Positions 5,812 through 12,227 of a stretch of DNA of 38,426 nt are shown here, one piece after another (position 1 is the first letter of the stretch; every line of letters begins with the position of its first letter). A program made the position numbers and the translations under genes. The notes under the pieces are model-generated. The model did not search any database, was not told the origin of the DNA, and saw only the letters and a program-made list of their open reading frames with translations. Origin of the DNA: a virus; IMG/VR virus record IMGVR_UViG_3300042554_001744, positions 1 through 38,426 of that record; one strand, 5' to 3'.

Positions 5812-5840
5812 AGTAAACCCCTGAAATTGGCATGTCGCAA
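5812..5840 (-). promoter_or_regulatory. Leftward sigma70-type promoter of the small-gene cluster
   Basis: On the minus strand, TTGCGA (5840-5835), a 17-base spacer and TTTACT (5817-5812), in the context GGGGTTTACTCC. The same flanks occur at the promoters near 7684 and 9522 (GGGTATACTCC). Confidence 0.72.
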
Positions 5841-5848
5841 TTCGTGAT

Positions 5849-5865
5849 CTAGGCACCCCGCCTAG
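5849..5865. promoter_or_regulatory. Inverted repeat between divergent genes, possible operator
   Basis: CTAGGC and GCCTAG are perfect inverted arms around ACCCC. The repeat begins nine bases upstream of the -35 box of the leftward promoter and about 25 bases before the rightward gene at 5890, a fitting place for a repressor site or a short RNA hairpin. Confidence 0.45.
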
Positions 5866-5889
5866 CCTGAATGTGCTACCGCCTTTGCC

Positions 5890-6111
5890 ATGGACAATGA
5901 AGCATGGGATTGGATGACCCTCAAGCCTGACCCCACATCCGCTTTCAACATAGAAAAAGAGGCCAGACGCTTGGAGAACACCCCCAACGCCGGCCCCATC
6001 GCTGCTCAGTTGTACAGGGCCTGGAACATGCAGCAAACGCTGCTGCAACAAGCCACCAATCGAATCGCAGCGCTAGAGCTGCAACTGATGAAATCTCAGG
6101 CAGATGCCTGA
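5890..6111 (+). CDS. 73-residue rightward unknown protein with C-terminal coiled coil
   Basis: The product begins MDNEAWDWMTLKPDPTSAFN and is mainly helical, with AAQLYRAWNMQQTLLQQATN leading into IAALELQLMKSQAD, a likely coiled coil. The core (SAFNIEKEARRLE, then LYRAWNMQQTLL) resembles small conserved proteins I associate with marine picocyanobacteria and their phages, with unknown function. It is the only rightward gene between 3.5 and 12.4 kb besides the HNH gene. It is divergent from the 5743 gene and ends 16 bases inside the convergent gene 6096-6443. Confidence 0.75.
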   Translation: MDNEAWDWMTLKPDPTSAFNIEKEARRLENTPNAGPIAAQLYRAWNMQQTLLQQATNRIAALELQLMKSQADA

Positions 6112-6443
6112 ACGTTCTTCCACGTCTTGCCGTATTTGATCAGGTTCACAGTGGTGACGTGAACGCCGTAATCATTGGCGATTTTTTGTGCTGATTCACC
6201 ACCAGCAGCAAGGCGGCCTTTGATCTCTGCCACCTTCTCTTCGTTCAGAGCACCACGCTTGCGCTTGGCCTTACGAGTTTTGCCAACAATAGAAGGCTTT
6301 TCGGTAACTTCAGTGATGGCCTTGGGCTGAGCAGCGCCACCGGATTTGATGACCTGTGCGCTTTCGATCAACCGTTGGATCTGGCCAATGCGGTTGTTCA
6401 GCTCAACAATCTGAGAATCGGTGAGGATAATCATGGAATCCAT
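6096..6443 (-). CDS. DNA-binding protein: coiled coil plus C-terminal HTH
   Basis: The 115-residue product starts with a helical segment (ILTDSQIVELNNRIGQIQRL) likely to dimerise, then a basic linker (GKTRKAKRKRG), then a helix-turn-helix near residues 75-110: EIKGRLAAGGESAQKIANDY followed by GVHVTTVNLIKYGKTWKNV. The HTH ends with the TWKNV signature that also occurs in gene 4760-5119. ATG 6443 shares one base with the upstream stop; ATG 6434 is also possible. A transcriptional regulator of the early region is the likely role. Confidence 0.75.
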   Translation of the reverse strand: MDSMIILTDSQIVELNNRIGQIQRLIESAQVIKSGGAAQPKAITEVTEKPSIVGKTRKAKRKRGALNEEKVAEIKGRLAAGGESAQKIANDYGVHVTTVNLIKYGKTWKNVQASA

Positions 6444-6739
6444 CAGAAAGAGGTTGTGGGTGATTCGGGCTTGAGTGGCGTAAAGGAGCCTTTATTGCCC
6501 CATTTGCCACCCCAAAGCGAAAAGCCAATGTGTTCGGTGTATTCATCCTTGCCTGTGTAGACACGGATCTTTTGGCCCTTGGCTTCCGCCTGCTCAGCCA
6601 TGCTCATCAGATAATTGGCCGCGGCCATGGCCTGATCAGAGGTGAAATCAACGACGATTTGCTCTTCAGGAGCTTTGTCGTTTTTGCGATTGCGATTTTC
6701 CTGAATGCGGAATTTCGCCGTAAAGGCAATGTCAGCCAT
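6443..6739 (-). CDS. 98-residue unknown protein of the recombination operon
   Basis: The product begins MADIAFTAKFRIQENRNRKN, a beta-like start, then FTSDQAMAAANYLMSMAEQA (helix) and a glycine/aromatic C-terminal part, HIGFSLWGGKWGNKGSFTP. No family is recognised. It lies between an RHH protein and an HTH protein downstream of the annealing protein. A single-strand-binding or accessory role in recombination is possible from position only. It overlaps the upstream gene by eight bases and shares one base with the next. Confidence 0.65.
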   Translation of the reverse strand: MADIAFTAKFRIQENRNRKNDKAPEEQIVVDFTSDQAMAAANYLMSMAEQAEAKGQKIRVYTGKDEYTEHIGFSLWGGKWGNKGSFTPLKPESPTTSF

Positions 6740-6914
6740 TGTTCGATAAGAAGTTTGAGATGATGTGGCGCAGCGCTTGATTGATGTTCTGCCCTGATTT
6801 AGCGCAGTACACCTTCAATTGCCGGTAGGTATCAGGTGGAAGCTTGGCCGCAACAATGGTGCGGTTTTTCCTCCGATTGATTTCCTCTTGTGTTTTGGGC
6901 CGTCGCCCTGTCAT
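6732..6914 (-). CDS. Ribbon-helix-helix DNA-binding protein
   Basis: The 60-residue product has a basic N-terminus (MTGRRPKTQEEINRRKNR) followed by a typical ribbon-helix-helix: beta strand TIVAAKLPPDTYRQLKVYC and helix AKSGQNINQALRHIISNFL. Such Arc/MetJ/CopG-like proteins bind DNA as dimers and often act as repressors. The ATG overlaps the stop of the annealing-protein gene (ATGA), so expression is probably coupled and it may autoregulate the operon. The target could be the conserved leftward promoter elements, but this is unproven. Confidence 0.82.
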   Translation of the reverse strand: MTGRRPKTQEEINRRKNRTIVAAKLPPDTYRQLKVYCAKSGQNINQALRHIISNFLSNNG

Positions 6915-7627
6915 GCGGGATTTTCAGCGATGTACTTAGAAATGAACTCCTTGTGCTCAGGGAACTGAATACGGTCGGCAATACGCGGCGCCATGATCTT
7001 GTAATGCTTTTTGAAGGCAGCAATCAGGTCGTCGCGTTTTTCGTAACCCTTGACCCAACCTTTGATTTCTTCAATTTCATCGTCGGTCAGAAACTTGACC
7101 TTGGATTCAGTTTTGGGTTCGGCCTTTGGCTTTGCCCTGGGTTGAGTGTCCTGCACTTGGGACGGTTGCTCCTTGGGAGTGTCCTGCTGCAGGGCTGGCT
7201 TGGCCGCTTCCTCGCGGTGCGGGTTTTCTATGGCTTCCCGTGCCCAGAGCTGCCATGCGAGCCCAAATTGCGCGGCTGCAGCAGTACAGAGGCAACGGCG
7301 ATGAGCATCAGTGAGATCACGGGCAGTGACCTTTTCAAACGCGATGGCGTTGTTGCGGTTATCCATGACCGCCTGCGGGAAGGGCGGCGTATCGGATCCG
7401 TTGACGTGTTCAAAGCACCCGACCACATAAGCGGTTCCGTCGGGAGACTTCCAGACATGGCCGGTTTCTGGGTGAGCTTTGAGCGCAAACTGCCAGCCAG
7501 GCGCATGATCATGGAGTAGGTGGGCAACACGGCACCAATTGACGTAATCAGCGGCGTAGGAGCCAGTTCCCTTGGTTGATACGTCTTGCTGCGTGATGAT
7601 GCCCCCGAGATTGGGGTAATCGTTCAT
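6911..7627 (-). CDS. Single-strand annealing protein, DUF1071/Sak3-like
   Basis: The 238-residue product resembles the DUF1071 (Sak3) family of phage annealing proteins, relatives of Erf/Rad52-type recombinases. Typical stretches are SYAADYVNWCRVAHLLHDHA, GWQFALKAHPETGHVW and FPQAVMDNRNNAIAFEKV followed by TARDLTDAHRRCLCTAAAAQ and FGLAWQLWARE. A proline/lysine/glutamine-rich linker (about 145-175) leads to a helical C-terminal tail. It should anneal complementary single strands produced by the exonuclease at 9557-10237 during recombination-dependent replication. A promoter at 7684-7712 gives it a leader of about 50 bases, supporting the ATG at 7627. Confidence 0.78.
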   Translation of the reverse strand: MNDYPNLGGIITQQDVSTKGTGSYAADYVNWCRVAHLLHDHAPGWQFALKAHPETGHVWKSPDGTAYVVGCFEHVNGSDTPPFPQAVMDNRNNAIAFEKVTARDLTDAHRRCLCTAAAAQFGLAWQLWAREAIENPHREEAAKPALQQDTPKEQPSQVQDTQPRAKPKAEPKTESKVKFLTDDEIEEIKGWVKGYEKRDDLIAAFKKHYKIMAPRIADRIQFPEHKEFISKYIAENPA

Positions 7628-7683
7628 AGGGGTTGTGCGGGTTGTGTGGTGATCGGTGAGGACGGGGCTTCGGACCCATCAGG

Positions 7684-7712
7684 AGTATACCCGCAAAGGC
7701 AAGGATTGTCTA
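7684..7712 (-). promoter_or_regulatory. Leftward sigma70-type promoter of the annealing-protein operon
   Basis: On the minus strand, TAGACA (7712-7707), a 17-base spacer and TATACT (7689-7684), in the context GCGGGTATACTCC. This is one mismatch from consensus at the -35 and one at the -10. It overlaps the last codon of the upstream gene and lies 57 bases before the annealing-protein ATG. Confidence 0.8.
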
Positions 7713-8453
7713 GATGCGTTCAAAGTGGTATCCGTTTGCCTTATGCCCTTTTCTTATTGCCCTGCTTATGCCCTGCCTTGCAACGTATACATCACGGGCG
7801 GCTTCGCCAAGGCTTGCGTAAATCTTGCCTGTCTCTACGCACCGCACGCGCTTCTCTGCAAACTTGCGTTTGGGTCGCCTGGGGTATTGCCTCAGGATTT
7901 CACGCGCCAGATCGGCATCCTCTAGTAGCAACCCGAGCCCAACCTGATCGACACCACCAAAGCATTCAGGTCGCTTTTTGGCAAACCTCAGAAGCTCCTT
8001 TTTGGTGACGTAATTAAAGGCAAATTTTTTACCATCGTGCTGATAGGTTTCAAGTGGATCAACACTTAGCTTTTTCCAGCCAGCGACCGTATTGCGCGGC
8101 AATTTCAGAACCTCGGCCACCTTGGCAAAGCTGTAATACATGATCTCAGCTCGCGTGGAGTAGCCCAGTTTCCTGATCTTTTTGTCGATTGAGATGGTTG
8201 TTCTATCTGGGCGCCCTCGCATTCGGTTCCACATATTGAACGCCTTTACCAGACGCCTTAGCGGCAGGCTTTGCACAAGGTCTAGCAGCGTGTCAGTTTC
8301 TTCTTTTGTCCAAGGCCGAACCGTTGGCCTGAACTTAAAACTGCATTCGCGGCTGCAGGTTTTGCGAGTTGATGGCCGACCATTGCGCATCATCTTGATG
8401 TCAAACTCAGCGCCGCAAATTTTGCAGATTCGCGTGTACTTAGATGCTTTCAC
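7710..8453 (-). CDS. DNA-binding protein with zinc finger and NUMOD1-like C-terminus
   Basis: The 247-residue product has an N-terminal four-cysteine finger (CKICGAEF ... CSREC), a Myb/HTH-like middle (RPWTKEETDTLLDLVQSLPL; later AKVAEVLKLPRNTVAGWKKL) and a C-terminal module VRCVETGKIYASLGEAARDV ... ISRAIRKGHKANGYHFE that matches the NUMOD1-type DNA-binding domain found on homing nucleases. No nuclease domain is visible, so it may be a regulator derived from a homing enzyme, or a nuclease that lost its catalytic part. It starts at GTG 8453, which overlaps the RusA stop (GTGA). Confidence 0.72.
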   Translation of the reverse strand: MKASKYTRICKICGAEFDIKMMRNGRPSTRKTCSRECSFKFRPTVRPWTKEETDTLLDLVQSLPLRRLVKAFNMWNRMRGRPDRTTISIDKKIRKLGYSTRAEIMYYSFAKVAEVLKLPRNTVAGWKKLSVDPLETYQHDGKKFAFNYVTKKELLRFAKKRPECFGGVDQVGLGLLLEDADLAREILRQYPRRPKRKFAEKRVRCVETGKIYASLGEAARDVYVARQGISRAIRKGHKANGYHFERI

Positions 8454-8860
8454 AGTGGATTGATGGTGATAAGTGCGCCAGGTAGTTCGCCTTCATTGGC
8501 GTATTGTTTTGAGGCAATCAGCGTGACAACTTGGGAATCATCTTTGATCAGAACGCCCGTGATGCCGTCAAGGGTTGATCTGCACAGCTTGTCAAGATCA
8601 GGTTTGGTGCTTTTGTAAAACGGAGCCTTGGGCTTGAGTACACCTTTGCTGTTGTAATGCGCCTTGGGTCGGTTGAACATAAAAGTGATCAACACCGATA
8701 CCTGGCCATCAGTCATCGGTTCGCCTGTACCCAGGGCTGCCTGGCTAACCGCAAAACGCCATGGCTTGACCTTTGCTGATGCTTCCACCATCCGGCCGTT
8801 ACCAACATGACGCTTGCTGCCCTGAGGTGCTGGCTCAATGCCCTGCACGGCGAATTTCAC
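8450..8860 (-). CDS. rusA: RusA-like Holliday junction resolvase
   Basis: The 136-residue product has the RusA fold signature: an N-terminal strand FAVQGIEPAPQGSKRH, the catalytic KPDLDKLCRSTLDGITG with two aspartates (D88, D90), and IKDDSQVV with the third acidic site. RusA dimers cut four-way junctions, here resolving branched replication or packaging intermediates. The start GTG 8860 is preferred over TTG 8878 because it overlaps the stop of the 44-residue gene upstream (GTGA) and gives the usual family N-terminus. It belongs to the recombination operon with the annealing protein and exonuclease. Confidence 0.9.
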   Translation of the reverse strand: MKFAVQGIEPAPQGSKRHVGNGRMVEASAKVKPWRFAVSQAALGTGEPMTDGQVSVLITFMFNRPKAHYNSKGVLKPKAPFYKSTKPDLDKLCRSTLDGITGVLIKDDSQVVTLIASKQYANEGELPGALITINPL

Positions 8861-8991
8861 TTCGTATGCGTCAGACAACGATTCAGGTGATCAACTGGTG
8901 TGCTCAGTGTGATGCCTTGCACGTCGGGCCGCATGGACAGCAGCCAGAACAGAAACCGCGTCTGCCAGGAAAGATTATGAGGATTGGCCAT
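8857..8991 (-). CDS. 44-residue unknown protein filling the operon gap
   Basis: ATG 8991 opens a 45-codon frame that overlaps the upstream gene (8975-9190) by 17 bases and ends at 8857 with a GTGA overlap to RusA. The product begins MANPHNLSWQTRFLFWLLSM and continues with RPDVQGITLSTPVDHLNR. Without it the operon would have its only unexplained gap. The stop-start couplings on both sides support translation. A hydrophobic, tryptophan-rich helix (residues 8-20) is the only recognisable feature. Confidence 0.58.
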   Translation of the reverse strand: MANPHNLSWQTRFLFWLLSMRPDVQGITLSTPVDHLNRCLTHTK

Positions 8992-9190
8992 GAGATCGAA
9001 TCAGGCAGTTTTCAAGATGGATTTTTTCGCGGGCTGACTTGTAATACAAACTGCGTGCCTCCTCTTTGGGGTCAACGGTCAGTAAGTAACTCACCAGCTC
9101 AGCAACGGCATTGCTGTATTGCTCTGGATCCCATAGGTCGTACTTAGCCAAGATGGCCTCAATCCGATCGTCTATGGGAGAGCCAGCCAT
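8975..9190 (-). CDS. 71-residue unknown helical protein
   Basis: The product contains IDDRIEAILAKYDLWDPEQY, SNAVAELVSYLLTVDPKEEA and RSLYYKSAREKIHLENCLI, i.e. several amphipathic helices. The phrase YSNAV also occurs in the upstream gene (9190-9498), where the DNA encoding it is repeated exactly for 18 bases. No family is recognised. The ATG shares one base with the upstream stop (TAATG). Confidence 0.65.
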   Translation of the reverse strand: MAGSPIDDRIEAILAKYDLWDPEQYSNAVAELVSYLLTVDPKEEARSLYYKSAREKIHLENCLIRSHGQSS

Positions 9191-9498
9191 TAGAACTCTG
9201 CTTTAGGCAGCGTCACTCTCCAGTATTCTGTTTCCCGCTTCTGGGCGACGCCCTCAAACTGCTCTAACTGCTGCAGCTCTTTGACGGCATTGCTGTATTG
9301 CCAACTTGTGCGGGTGCAGCGGGATACTTTGACGCCGTGTGCAGCAAGGTTGCCATCGTCGTCTTTCAGGTCGTCCATGTCGCCGGCGGTATACATCAGG
9401 GCCAGATCCTCCATAAGGCGATCCAGGATTTCCTGATGGCGTGCGATTTCGATCTTGGTGCTGGCGATGACGCCGAGCAGGGATTCAGGGTTGGTCAT
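9190..9498 (-). CDS. 102-residue unknown protein, first gene after an early promoter
   Basis: ATG 9498 is chosen because a strong promoter has its -10 box at 9522-9527, so a start at 9573 would lie upstream of transcription. The product begins MTNPESLLGVIASTKIEIAR and is helical and acidic (EILDRLMEDLALMY), with a C-terminal part containing SWQYSNAVKELQQLEQFEG and RETEYWRVTLPK. The pattern of a helical hairpin followed by a short beta end is common in phage proteins of unknown role. It leads the operon that contains RusA. Confidence 0.7.
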   Translation of the reverse strand: MTNPESLLGVIASTKIEIARHQEILDRLMEDLALMYTAGDMDDLKDDDGNLAAHGVKVSRCTRTSWQYSNAVKELQQLEQFEGVAQKRETEYWRVTLPKAEF

Positions 9499-9521
9499 GC
9501 GTGGGGCATCTCTGCAGATGG

Positions 9522-9550
9522 AGTATACCCCTAAGGGGAGGGCGTGGCAA
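9522..9550 (-). promoter_or_regulatory. Leftward sigma70-type promoter of the RusA operon
   Basis: On the minus strand, TTGCCA (9550-9545), a 17-base spacer and TATACT (9527-9522), in the context GGGGTATACTCC. It lies in the gap between the exonuclease stop (9557) and ATG 9498, giving a leader of about 17 bases. Confidence 0.82.
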
Positions 9551-9556
9551 CCCGCC

Positions 9557-10237
9557 TCAAAACTCAGGCTCATTCAGCAGTAGAAACGCATCACGGGCGC
9601 CCTGCCACTCAATCACCGCCTCGTCAACATCCACCTTCTGCAGCGTCGTGCTGCCAGGTCGGCTCCACAGCACACCAGCCTTCTGCACATACAGATTTGG
9701 CCAGTGCAGGCTCAGCATCCCTAAATATCCGCCCAACTGCGTGCTCACGTCATACGGGCTTGCATCAGCCTTGCCCTGCGTTTTCAAATCCACCAGCACG
9801 AGCTGATGATAATCATCCTTACGCCGCAAAAGGCAGTCAAAGCTTCCCGCAATGTTGCGCTCTAGATCGGCCAGCCGGTATTCACACGCCACCGCCTCAT
9901 ACGTATTCCAAACGGAATGCTCAAGCAGCGGCTCAACCCATTCGCTGTAGTCAGCTGGATACTCCCCTGGCTCACCAGTCGTCAGAAAGTTCTCCAACGC
10001 CAGATGCACCGCTTTCCCGCGTGGCTCCCAGATGTGCTTGGTCTTCATGATCCGCTTCATCGCCCACGCGTCCTTCGTGCCCTTGCACACCTGCGTCACC
10101 GAGTGATTCAGCCACTGCCCCGTGGGTTGCCATTGGTAGCGATGCGCCTCCTCGTTGAACAGGATCGGCAGTGGCGGCAACCACCGGGAAATCTCTGGGG
10201 CTGACGACTTCAACTCGTTCTGCTGGTGTGGGCTCAT
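9557..10237 (-). CDS. PD-(D/E)XK exonuclease (RecB/lambda-exo type)
   Basis: The 226-residue product carries the nuclease core in order: GKAVHLALENFL (residues 74-85), E119 in EYRLADLE, GSFD (D134), LVLVDLKTQ (D150 and K152), and QLGGYL (from Q167), the motif following the active site in RecB-like and Cas4-like enzymes. An N-terminal part with NEEAHRYQW is typical of phage members. It probably resects one strand at DNA ends so that the annealing protein (6911-7627) can pair them. Its first ATG lies deep inside the upstream frame (9972-10412); see that entry for the unusual overlap. Confidence 0.88.
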   Translation of the reverse strand: MSPHQQNELKSSAPEISRWLPPLPILFNEEAHRYQWQPTGQWLNHSVTQVCKGTKDAWAMKRIMKTKHIWEPRGKAVHLALENFLTTGEPGEYPADYSEWVEPLLEHSVWNTYEAVACEYRLADLERNIAGSFDCLLRRKDDYHQLVLVDLKTQGKADASPYDVSTQLGGYLGMLSLHWPNLYVQKAGVLWSRPGSTTLQKVDVDEAVIEWQGARDAFLLLNEPEF

Positions 10238-10412
10238 CTCTGAGGGGATTGCGGTAGGTGGGTGGTGTGAATCCGGGAATTCGCTTGGCGTCTTCCATTG
10301 TGATGACCCAGCCCCGTGATGGGGTATCGAGGTCCTGAAGGGTCCAGTGTTTTGCGGTAATACCCCGACGCAAGAGGCTGGTTACCTCTGTTGTGTCAAA
10401 CGCTTTTTTCAT
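9972..10412 (-). CDS. Unknown protein upstream of, and overlapping, the exonuclease
   Basis: ATG 10412 overlaps the HNH-like gene by 17 bases. The first 70 or so residues look real: MKKAFDTTEVTSLLRRGITA, HWTLQDLDTPSRGW and TPPTYRNPLRDEP, resembling proteins with a DLDxPSxGW phrase that I associate with cyanophages. Downstream of about residue 80 the frame runs through the exonuclease's 5' end for 266 bases and becomes a glycine/alanine/glutamate mixture typical of an out-of-frame reading. Either the true gene ends in a real overlap, or a +1 shift (recoding or sequence error) would fuse it to the exonuclease. Function unknown. Confidence 0.55.
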   Translation of the reverse strand: MKKAFDTTEVTSLLRRGITAKHWTLQDLDTPSRGWVITMEDAKRIPGFTPPTYRNPLRDEPTPAERVEVVSPRDFPVVAATADPVQRGGASLPMATHGAVAESLGDAGVQGHEGRVGDEADHEDQAHLGATRESGASGVGELSDDW

Positions 10413-11220
10413 TCTGCCTGCGATCTTCTTCTTTTCGTAAATGATATGCAACAGTGCTTTTGGGAATCCCAAGAATCCGCCCAATATCTCTAATAGTCCT
10501 GCCAGATTTTTTCATTAACAGCATCTTTTCGATTAAATCGATGGAAATTTTTTCTACTTTTGGTGAAGCCTTTAATTCTGGTTTTAACAAAAGCTTTTGC
10601 GAAATAACCGGCTTTGGTCTTAGTTCTTTGTTTGATCTACTTGAGTCAAATCCCTCTACGTGCAATAAATCCATAGTTGAAAGCTTTTGCGATGCCCCCC
10701 TTCTAAATCGAGATCTAGCCGCGTATAAATGTCCTTTGAGCTCCCATTCGGCTTTGTTGCGTTCTCGTCTTTGCAGTAATTCAAGATGATAACCCTTGGG
10801 GCAAGGAGTATGCAATGATCGCTCTATAGTCCATCCTCTTCTTAGTCTTTCATGTAAGCGTCTAACGCCAACGTTATATTGCTCAGCCCATTCAACCAAC
10901 TTTTTTGTTTCGCCATTGTATTCAATATATTTTGTTCTGATAGTATTTCTGTTTTGCTGTATTTGAGTTTCCCAGCGGCAGTTGCTTGGTTCGTAATTGC
11001 CATTGTTGTCAATTCTGCCTATCGAACAAGTTTTTTGGTTTTCTTCGTCGTCGATTGGATCACCCATATCATCCCAAAAGGCCTGAAATTCAAACCATCT
11101 ATCGCAAACCGTTATACCTCTTGCTCCGTAATGGCTGTAACCAAAGCAATCGGGGTTGTAGCAGCGGTCGTGCATTGATACCCAACGTTGCATCATATTG
11201 ATTCGAGTTTTGTGATTCAT
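10396..11220 (-). CDS. HNH-type homing-endonuclease-like protein, likely mobile insertion
   Basis: ATG 11220 shares one base with the upstream stop. The 274-residue product shows the widespread phage pattern MHDRCYNPDCFGYSHYGARG, ITVCDRWFEFQAFWDDMG, then SIGRIDNNGNYEPSNCRWET, a His-Me/HNH-like nuclease core in which the RIDNxGNYxPxNCRW motif is diagnostic. The C-terminal part has a basic stretch and an HTH (SGRTIRDIGRILGIPKSTVA) for DNA recognition. The gene is visibly richer in A and T than its neighbours, supporting recent arrival. It sits inside the leftward replication operon without breaking it, as many free-standing homing endonucleases do. Confidence 0.82.
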   Translation of the reverse strand: MNHKTRINMMQRWVSMHDRCYNPDCFGYSHYGARGITVCDRWFEFQAFWDDMGDPIDDEENQKTCSIGRIDNNGNYEPSNCRWETQIQQNRNTIRTKYIEYNGETKKLVEWAEQYNVGVRRLHERLRRGWTIERSLHTPCPKGYHLELLQRRERNKAEWELKGHLYAARSRFRRGASQKLSTMDLLHVEGFDSSRSNKELRPKPVISQKLLLKPELKASPKVEKISIDLIEKMLLMKKSGRTIRDIGRILGIPKSTVAYHLRKEEDRRQNEKSV

Positions 11221-11507
11221 CAGATCTGCCTCCACAAACGCTCGCCCTCGCTCTTGTCGCTTTCGGCCGCGGCCATCGGGTGAACGACGTAACGCGCTGC
11301 TAACGGGCTCTTGGGGTCATCAGCGCCCACGTTGGGGCAGAAGGTCATGTACAGGCCCTGATCGTCGTACTTCCCCATAGGGTGTCCGTAGCAGGCGTCT
11401 AGAGGTGGCGTGCGTGTGGCTGTAACCGTGTAGGACACGGCGCGGGTTTTGCTGTCGGCAACCTGCCAGACGTATTTGCCCCTAGCGTCAGGTGAATACA
11501 GTTTCAT
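11220..11507 (-). CDS. 95-residue unknown protein
   Basis: ATG 11507 is chosen over the TTG at 11519. The product begins MKLYSPDARGKYVWQVADSK and has a beta-rich N-terminal half, then an acidic/glycine segment (DACYGHPMGKYDDQGLYMTF), CPNVGADD and a basic tail. The N-terminal beta pattern suggests a small folded domain; no family is recognised. It lies between the putative replication protein and the homing-endonuclease-like gene and was probably next to gene 9972-10412 before that insertion. Confidence 0.6.
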   Translation of the reverse strand: MKLYSPDARGKYVWQVADSKTRAVSYTVTATRTPPLDACYGHPMGKYDDQGLYMTFCPNVGADDPKSPLAARYVVHPMAAAESDKSEGERLWRQI

Positions 11508-11539
11508 GTTGAGTCTCAAATGATTAACAAAGGACGCGG

Positions 11540-12202
11540 TTAGTCGTTCTCAATCCAGCAGCCCATGTCGGCGCTCCACGTCCGCCCGGCAACCTGCGCC
11601 TTGTGCTCTTCCAGGTACACCTCGTACTTTCCGTCACGAAGCCAGCGGAACAGGTCAGGAAGGCTGCCCACGAAGTCGCCAGCGCCCTTGCGCCGTTTCT
11701 GTTCGGCTATGGCGTTGTTGACGGCACCTAGCAGGCGCTCCTCGCCCTCTTCCTTGACTACCTTCTTCCATTCGTCAAATGCCTTTGGTTTGGACTGCGC
11801 TGAGACTCGCTCGGGCGCTGACTGATAGGTTTTCCACAGGCAGGTAAACGCATCGCTGTACTCAACCTTTGCCGATTTTTTAGGCTTTTTACAGCCTATT
11901 TCTTTTTTTGTGTCGCATTCTTTGGGCAAGAGCGGAAGACCTAAACAGCCATCTGAACCAACAGCCGAAACAGCCTTCCCTTCGCTGGAAGGTTGCTGAG
12001 GCGTAGATCCTTGAACCTGCTTCGGTGTGGAGTTACCTAGAGGTGGTGTCCCCGCACCGACACGGTACGCGGGTAGCTTAGTCTCCCTGTCAACCCCTAG
12101 CTCCAGTAAAAAGGCGCAAAACATAGGTAGGGACAGGGTTTTGGGCTTGAACCTAAGCAGGTCTTCAGCCAAATCATCGGGAATTTGCAGTTCAAGGCGC
12201 AT
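11540..12202 (-). CDS. Putative replication protein with N-terminal RHH-like segment
   Basis: ATG 12202 is chosen because the reading upstream of it crosses the intergenic palindrome. The 220-residue product starts with MRLELQIPDDLAEDLLRFKP, like a ribbon-helix-helix strand, then a long proline/glutamine/serine-rich linker, and ends with a helical domain containing AFTCLWKTYQSAPERVSAQS, KPKAFDEWKKVVKEE and FVGSLPDLFRWLRDGKYEVY. The last domain resembles the C-terminal region of phage replisome organisers (SK.A...W, then LpxxxRWLRDGxYE). It may bind the DnaA-like boxes at 11830 and 12305 or recruit host helicase, but this is inference. Confidence 0.65.
   Translation of the reverse strand: MRLELQIPDDLAEDLLRFKPKTLSLPMFCAFLLELGVDRETKLPAYRVGAGTPPLGNSTPKQVQGSTPQQPSSEGKAVSAVGSDGCLGLPLLPKECDTKKEIGCKKPKKSAKVEYSDAFTCLWKTYQSAPERVSAQSKPKAFDEWKKVVKEEGEERLLGAVNNAIAEQKRRKGAGDFVGSLPDLFRWLRDGKYEVYLEEHKAQVAGRTWSADMGCWIEND
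11830..11838 (+). promoter_or_regulatory. DnaA-box-like site within putative replication gene
   Basis: TTTTCCACA lies in a 14-base context, GGTTTTCCACAGGC, that recurs exactly at 12303-12316. TTTTCCACA matches the Synechococcus DnaA-box consensus as I recall it. Confidence 0.5.
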
Positions 12203-12227
12203 CGGAGGTTTTCGGGTTCGTCCGGGA

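Noticed and set aside
5606-5833. Longer start (ATG 5833) for the small membrane protein
   Set aside because: The promoter -10 lies downstream of that ATG, so the transcript would not include it.
6890-7519. Rightward 209-codon frame opposite the annealing protein
   Set aside because: The opposite strand has a recognisable conserved protein; this frame is its shadow.
9544-10050. Rightward 168-codon frame opposite the exonuclease
   Set aside because: Histidine/proline/serine-rich shadow of the nuclease gene, without conserved features.
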